In this document: positions 15,201 through 18,888 of the stretch, one piece after another
Position numbering within the stretch: the stretch's first letter is position 1
How the letters are laid out: each line of letters opens with the position of its first letter
DNA from: Chitinophaga pinensis
GTDB lineage: Bacteria > Bacteroidota > Bacteroidia > Flavobacteriales_D > Crocinitomicaceae
Reading direction: 5' to 3'
DNA length: 18,888 nucleotides
Assembly: GCA_945897765.1 (NCBI GenBank)
Contig: CAMDGP010000013.1
Location: 1 to 18,888 of the forward strand
Position numbers and translations under genes: made by a program
Notes under the pieces: generated by a model
Seen by the model: the letters and a program-made list of their open reading frames with translations, nothing else
Database searches by the model: none
What the model was told of the DNA's origin: nothing

Positions 15201-16165
15201 CATATTGCCAGAATGAAAATGTACCAATATTACCTGGAAACTCTACAAATACTCCTTCTATTGCAGGAACTTGGTCTCCTGTATTGATAAGCACTGCAAC
15301 TGTTGGAACAACCAATTACACTTTTACACCCACAAATACACAATGCACTGGAAATGCTATAATTCCTATTAACGTTCAATTAGCTCCTTCCCCACAAGTA
15401 AGTTCAAATATTACGCAAGGTTGTAATCCTCTTTCTGTGATATTGAGTAGTTCAAATCTACCAAATGCGACTTATACTTGGACTGCAAATGGCAATGTTA
15501 TTGGTACAGGTTCAAATTTAAATACCACTTTTTTAACCGCTGGATGTTTTGATATTGAATTGACAGCTAGTTATAATGGATGTGTCGCTGTATCTTCTAT
15601 CGCAGACTATATCTGTGTTGAAAACCCTCCTGTTACACTTTTTAATAACTTTCCATTAAGTGTTTCAGAAAGTGTAGAAACAATCAATTTTAACAACAAT
15701 TCAACGGGAGCAATCTCATACGCTTGGGATTTTGGAGATGGAAACTCTTCAACTTTAAGCGACCCTAATCATCAATTTTCAAACATTATTGGTAATCTTC
15801 AAATTACTTTAACATCTCTTAGTTCTTTTGGGTGTTCTAGTACTTTCACTAGTTTTATTCCATATAAAGATCCTACTATTTTTTATGTTCCAAATACATT
15901 TACACCTGATGGAGACGAATTTAACCAATCATGGGGACCTGTTTTCACAAGAGGCTTCGATCCATTTAACTTTAATTTATGTGTTTATGATAGATGGGGA
16001 GAATTAGTTTGGGAAAGTAATGATGCATCAAAAAAATGGGGTGGTACTTATGACAAATCAGGTAAAAAAGCAGCTCAAGGAGTTTATATTTGGAGAATAA
16101 ACTATAAACCCATAGACACCGACAATAAAATAACCATATCAGGTCACTTAAACCTCTTAAAATAG
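12287..16165 (+). CDS. Large Ig/PKD-repeat surface protein with type B T9SS sorting domain (CHU_C family)
   Basis: A 1292-residue predicted T9SS cargo. Signal peptide MKNILFLKVLFIVFIQ then NNLFSQ. Residues 25-320 form a beta-rich N-terminal region of unknown function, closing in YPITIDPTATNTYANN (about 315-330), followed by a glycine/threonine-rich domain to about 485. Then come three 89-residue PKD-like repeats (486-750), a 69-residue PYCQN-type repeat (753-821), an Ig-like module (822-895), two more PYCQN repeats (896-1033), a further Ig-like module and a PKD domain with YAWDFGDGNSS (about 1150). The C-terminus (1196-1292) is the type B sorting domain: YVPNTFTPDGDEFNQ, VYDRWGELVWES, WGG, GVYIWRI and ISGHLNLLK. 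In repeat A3 the core Trp is replaced by Gly693 (GGG for TGG). Type B cargo depends on SprF-like proteins in F. johnsoniae, and a PorP/SprF-family gene lies 8.4 kb upstream. Probably an adhesin; ligand unknown. Confidence 0.93.
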   Translation: MKNILFLKVLFIVFIQTNNLFSQLNTIQNKRLNLAQNKIPTEFQSHPEYLKLELENIPTNIELIQYRTANQRTFLDIEGNYHTQKTGGYYNYQFENHWRSIQEKLSFNSNSIGIFETELPIIVNKTNSSTKLILEKNTTKGFEFGQSASLSFVNASLKEINSIQKNNDLVNIEFDENTITANNYFQGINREQTINYWSVRTNYNIQSPLNLPNSCSYVELKDQLNLDPNFIISYGEGTQTTLGWLGTLIITNQQGVIVGQISSAQIFDSFESSNKNEVANHVIPGYYTLNQTVSGTELILRFDAEFLRRTDLVYPITIDPTATNTYANNQGLQDKNTQYNANCQASMNVNIPINFYVVTGTNTTYRIWAKGYIAASGGTTNYADKVEQRSKVGSITWTATQNGAGTNHSGTGYTYTSANNGQTYTINNSNIANGCYNTNIVTYRWQGYQTFFPFGSGTTNVAGCVLNYQELVTNTWQVTTTYSDGPTINPVTSQTLCAGQQTATTTFSGTGTSYTWTNTNTAIGLGASGTGTINAFTVANSTGTSLTATITVTPILNGCAGPPTTFTITINPTPTVTNPGNQTVCNGQTTAAVNFSGTVGATFNWTNNNTATGLASSGNTDIAPFVGTNTTTTPITSTISITPTLGTCNGTVVNFAITISPTPTVTIPANQSLCAGQQTTLITFSGGAATFNGTNDNTAIGLGANGSGNIVAFTTTNSTSSPILGSITVIPVSGACTGTPITFTINVLNQITPTFTQLGPYCQNTAPGTLPTNSTNSPSITGTWSPTTISTATVGNATYTFTPAANQCATTSTMIVNTILQPTVTISSQTICNGQTVTITPSTNPIGGSYLWSNNQTTSTISVNPSATTSYSVLYSVTGCNATATNSVTVNPVINPTFIQLGNYCQNEAPGVFTNTSTNGITGTWNPSLISTLTVGNQTYSFTPTAGICANVATMAITINPLITPTFGTFGPYCQNENVPILPGNSTNTPSIAGTWSPVLISTATVGTTNYTFTPTNTQCTGNAIIPINVQLAPSPQVSSNITQGCNPLSVILSSSNLPNATYTWTANGNVIGTGSNLNTTFLTAGCFDIELTASYNGCVAVSSIADYICVENPPVTLFNNFPLSVSESVETINFNNNSTGAISYAWDFGDGNSSTLSDPNHQFSNIIGNLQITLTSLSSFGCSSTFTSFIPYKDPTIFYVPNTFTPDGDEFNQSWGPVFTRGFDPFNFNLCVYDRWGELVWESNDASKKWGGTYDKSGKKAAQGVYIWRINYKPIDTDNKITISGHLNLLK
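13742..14533 (+). repeat. Three tandem 89-residue PKD-like repeats (type A) inside the first surface protein
   Basis: Units begin at 13742, 14000 and 14267. Each reads roughly P-T-V, QT-C-(A/N)GQ, F-SG, a WTN-N-TA-GL core, a G/N/T-rich loop, then C-G and F-I-I. Each unit has one Cys near its start and one near its end, compatible with a disulfide. The second-to-third spacing is 267 bp. They resemble units at 18119-18888 in the next gene. Confidence 0.88.
14543..15385 (+). repeat. Three 69-residue PYCQN-type repeats (type B) with one interposed Ig-like module
   Basis: Units start at 14543, 14972 and 15179; the last two are 207 bp apart, and the first is separated by an Ig-like module (about 14750-14971). 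Each reads PTF-Q-LG-YCQN, a proline/asparagine loop, then G-TW-P-ISTATVG, YTFTP and Q-C. Two cysteines per unit are conserved. This motif is common in Bacteroidota T9SS surface proteins. Confidence 0.85.
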
Positions 16166-18888
16166 ATGAAAAAAACGCTACTATTTATCGTATTAAACTT
16201 TATTTTTTTTAATTACTTTTCCCAAAAAAAAGAAATGACAAGCGTTATTTCTAATTATACTAATTTTTCTAATACTGTTGTTTCAAATTTAATTGAAGAT
16301 TGGAAAAAACTCAATCGTCCAGAATCATATTCACATCCTGAATTAGGAATATTAAGTAATAATGCACCCTGCTCGGATTGCATTGAAATTTTGGATAAAA
16401 GAACGGAAAATGAAAAATATTTTGTTTCGTCAATTGACCCTTCAATTTTCTATCAACAAAAATCATACGGTGCCATCAATTTTAATAAAAATGGTAATTG
16501 GCTGACGATTGATGAGCGTTTGAAAAAAATCGATGAAAACTTATTTTTTGCTGAAAATCAAATAGATCCTACTGGATTAAATACACAACATAAAAACGCT
16601 TTCATTAAGACGCCATTTGGTACTGTTCAATTCAATAATTGGAAGCTCATAGGGTTTAAAAACAATGTTAATTCTGAAATAGCCATAGCTGATTGGTCTG
16701 ATTACACTGTTGGAGAAAACGGAATTTATATAAAAAATATATTCAAAGGCATTGATTTAGAATTGAAATTTTCAAGAGGATCAATAAAATCTAATTTTGT
16801 GATTGTTAAAAATTATTTCTCTGAATTTGAATCATTGGTTTTTGAGGATGATTTTAATTCAACTTCACCTGGTTATTTTGTTTTTGAAAATAGTTCAAAT
16901 GCCACGAGAGGTGTTGGAGAATTATTGTACAAAGTTAATTCTGAAAATACGCTTGAAATTGGTATGGCATTAATATACCCGCAAGGTTTACAAAAAGAGA
17001 AATCACAAAATGCCGAATACATAATTCATGAAAATAAAATGGGAATTGTAATTCCAATGGATTGGATTAATGAAAATCTTAATGAAAACAATAGGTTAAT
17101 AATCGACCCTGTTGTTACAAGCGCAAATACATTAGCACAAGCATCAATTACTGGTTCAGGATACAACGCAACATGTTTTAATGGTTTTTGTACCTATAAT
17201 TTAAGTGTCCCAACACCTGCAAACGCAACAGTAACGGATGTTCAATGGAGCTTCAATTACAGAGCCCAGAGTACCTGTTATATGGATGAAGGAGCTGTTA
17301 CATATCAATTAGGAACATGCCGAAGTCCTGCACAAAACAACCTTTTTTGGTTTTGCAATCTTCCAAATCCAGGAGATTGTACAGGTAGCAATATTTCCAT
17401 GTTTACTGATGTAAGTTCATGCTTACCTCCTCCAAGTTGCACTCCTCAAAATTTAAATTTTACAATGCGTTTTCACCGCTGCTATGGAAGTGGGACAGGC
17501 TGCAGTAATGCATGTATTGGTGCGCTTTCACCTTGGACAATGACCATAATTGGTAGAACTCTAGAATATACGAATGCAACAGCAATCACATTAAATAACA
17601 CAACAGTTTGTCAAGGAGGAACAATAAATGCTAGTACCGCGTCTAGTTTTGGAGTCCCGCCTTACAACTATAATTGGAGTTTGAATAGTAATATGACGCC
17701 TTCAAATGGAAGTGGTGCAAGTAGTACATTTAGTTTTCCAAATTCAGGGACATTTACAATTTACTCAACTGTAACTGATGCTTGTGGAACTGTTGTTAAT
17801 TCAAGTAGAACCGTAACTGTTAATGCTTCACCTGCTGTAACAGTCAATCCAAACCCTCAAACAATTTGTAGTGGACAAGGAACAGGTTTAACGCTCACTT
17901 CATCAATGAACAATACTTCTTACGTTTGGACTGTTGCTCAAAGTGGTGTCTCTGGTGCTTCTAATGGCTCAGGAAATGGTACAGGTGGAAGTTCCACATT
18001 TAATCTTAACCAAACTTTAACCAATTCAGGTACAACACCAGGAACTGCCACCTACACAATTACACCAACTTCTGGTGGTTGTTCAGGGATTCCAGTGCAA
18101 GTTATAGTTACCGTTAATCCTGTTGCTACTGTAACAAACCCAGGCAATCAAACAGTTTGTAATGGTCAAAGTACAACTGCGATTAATTTTACAGGAACTA
18201 GCGGAGCTACATTTACTTGGACAAATAATAATACTACAACAGGACTTGCTGCTTCAGGAACAGGAAATATTGCTTCATTTGTTGGAACCAATACAGGAAC
18301 AACAAATAATACCTCAACAATTACGGTATTACCAACTTTTGGAAGCTGTCCTGGAACAGCACAAAACTTTACTATTACTGTAACTCCACCTCCGACAGTT
18401 ATCGCACCGACACCTCAAACAATATGCGCTGGAGCTTCTACAACAGCAATTACATTTACTGGAACTGCAACTACTTATAACTGGACAAACACAAATACAG
18501 CAATTGGTCTTGGGGCAAGTGGATCTGGAAATATTGCCTCATTTGTTGGAACCAATACTGGAACAACTCCAATTTCTGGAACAATAACAGTAACTCCAAT
18601 ATCTGGAACATGCACTGGAACTCCACAAACATTTACAATTACGATTAATCCAAGTCCTACAGTTACTCCGCCTGCAAATCAAACTTTATGTGCTGGACAA
18701 AGCACAACTGCAATCAACTTTACTGGTACAGCTGGTTCCACTTATGCTTGGACTAATAACAACACAGCAACGGGATTGGGAGCGAATGGAAATGGAAACA
18801 TTCCTTCTTTTACGGCAACAAATTCAACCTCAAGTTCAATTTCTTCAACAATTATAGTAACTCCAACAATTGGAACTTGCCCAGGTAC
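16166..18888 (+). CDS. Second Ig/PKD-repeat surface protein, paralogue of the preceding one, 3' end cut off by the window
   Basis: The frame is open from ATG 16166 to the window edge (907 codons, no stop). The ATG begins on the base right after the TAG of the previous gene, so the two are almost certainly co-transcribed and perhaps translationally coupled. Signal peptide MKKTLLFIVLNFIFFNYFS. Residues 20-315 are beta-rich, with a PE-SYSHPELGIL start and a closing RLIIDPVVTS that parallel the HPEYLKL and YPITIDPTAT landmarks of the upstream protein. About 335-452 is a cysteine-rich domain with 11 Cys (TCFNGFCTY, STCYMDEG, GTCRSP, FCNLPNPGDC, SCLPPPSC, HRCYGSGTGCSNACIG) not found in the neighbour. 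Then come Ig-like modules (about 470-650) and at least three PKD-like repeats of the type A kind (652 onward). A C-terminal T9SS sorting domain is expected but not visible. Probably a surface adhesin; function unknown. Confidence 0.88.
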   Translation, partial: MKKTLLFIVLNFIFFNYFSQKKEMTSVISNYTNFSNTVVSNLIEDWKKLNRPESYSHPELGILSNNAPCSDCIEILDKRTENEKYFVSSIDPSIFYQQKSYGAINFNKNGNWLTIDERLKKIDENLFFAENQIDPTGLNTQHKNAFIKTPFGTVQFNNWKLIGFKNNVNSEIAIADWSDYTVGENGIYIKNIFKGIDLELKFSRGSIKSNFVIVKNYFSEFESLVFEDDFNSTSPGYFVFENSSNATRGVGELLYKVNSENTLEIGMALIYPQGLQKEKSQNAEYIIHENKMGIVIPMDWINENLNENNRLIIDPVVTSANTLAQASITGSGYNATCFNGFCTYNLSVPTPANATVTDVQWSFNYRAQSTCYMDEGAVTYQLGTCRSPAQNNLFWFCNLPNPGDCTGSNISMFTDVSSCLPPPSCTPQNLNFTMRFHRCYGSGTGCSNACIGALSPWTMTIIGRTLEYTNATAITLNNTTVCQGGTINASTASSFGVPPYNYNWSLNSNMTPSNGSGASSTFSFPNSGTFTIYSTVTDACGTVVNSSRTVTVNASPAVTVNPNPQTICSGQGTGLTLTSSMNNTSYVWTVAQSGVSGASNGSGNGTGGSSTFNLNQTLTNSGTTPGTATYTITPTSGGCSGIPVQVIVTVNPVATVTNPGNQTVCNGQSTTAINFTGTSGATFTWTNNNTTTGLAASGTGNIASFVGTNTGTTNNTSTITVLPTFGSCPGTAQNFTITVTPPPTVIAPTPQTICAGASTTAITFTGTATTYNWTNTNTAIGLGASGSGNIASFVGTNTGTTPISGTITVTPISGTCTGTPQTFTITINPSPTVTPPANQTLCAGQSTTAINFTGTAGSTYAWTNNNTATGLGANGNGNIPSFTATNSTSSSISSTIIVTPTIGTCPG
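18119..18888 (+). repeat. PKD-like repeats (type A) in the second surface protein, running off the window
   Basis: Units begin at 18119, 18386 and 18650 (267 and 264 bp apart); the third is cut by the window edge. They match the type A units of the upstream gene. For example, one 25-base stretch is identical between 14027-14051 and 18146-18170. Conserved cysteines (QT-C and G-CPGT or G-CTGT) are kept in each complete unit. Confidence 0.87.

Noticed and set aside
13220..15315. Alternative-frame and antisense frames within the repeat protein gene (13220-13450, 13461-13670, 13956-14192, 15103-15315)
   Set aside because: They are low-complexity shadows of threonine/asparagine-rich repeats; the main frame is continuous with a sorting domain at its end.
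16166..18888. Possible pseudogene or frameshifted extension of the upstream repeat protein
   Set aside because: I translated it from the ATG at 16166 to the edge without a stop, with its own signal peptide. The upstream protein ends properly in a complete type B sorting domain, so these are two genes.

Overview
The window is AT-rich and looks like chromosomal DNA from a gliding or T9SS-bearing member of the Bacteroidota (Flavobacteriales). The evidence is a PorU-type gingipain-fold protease, a PorP/SprF-family outer membrane protein, a GldJ lipoprotein, two large Ig/PKD-repeat surface proteins (one ending in a type B, CHU_C-like, T9SS sorting domain) and the near absence of Shine-Dalgarno sequences. 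A Crocinitomicaceae (Fluviicola-like) origin is my best guess from the protein styles. It is inference, not a demonstrated placement.

Layout. Positions 1-2736, minus strand: 5' part (912 codons) of porU, which runs off the left edge. A roughly 100-bp divergent intergenic region follows. 2843-3847, plus: PorP/SprF-family protein. 3914-6343, plus: an unusually long gldJ, closed by a perfect-palindrome terminator. 6395-7672: murF. 7673-8164: a gene-poor spacer full of inverted repeats. 8165-9049: secreted glucosaminidase with LysM. 9122-9352, minus: small cysteine-rich lipoprotein, convergent with the glucosaminidase over a shared UUCG hairpin. 9425-9931 and 9928-12231: DUF6702-like protein and M1-family metallopeptidase, overlapping by ATGA. 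12287-16165: a 1292-residue repeat adhesin-like protein with a CHU_C C-terminus. 16166 to the right edge: a second, partial repeat protein that starts on the base after the stop of the first.

How the genes fit together. PorU is the T9SS protease that removes C-terminal sorting domains at the cell surface. PorP/SprF proteins are outer-membrane T9SS components, and SprF-like members are linked to secretion of type B CTD cargo. GldJ is the outer-membrane lipoprotein that supports the GldK/N and gliding machinery. The two large proteins are plausible cargo of that system, so machinery and candidate cargo lie within about 10 kb of each other. MurF and the glucosaminidase contribute peptidoglycan synthesis and remodelling. 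The DUF6702/M1 pair is a secreted peptidase module.

I see no phage, insertion sequence, CRISPR array, tRNA or rRNA. Most of the window is recognisable. The unexplained parts are the very large GldJ insertion, the structured 7.7-8.0 kb spacer, the terminator almost touching murF, and the N-terminal and middle domains of the tandem repeat proteins.
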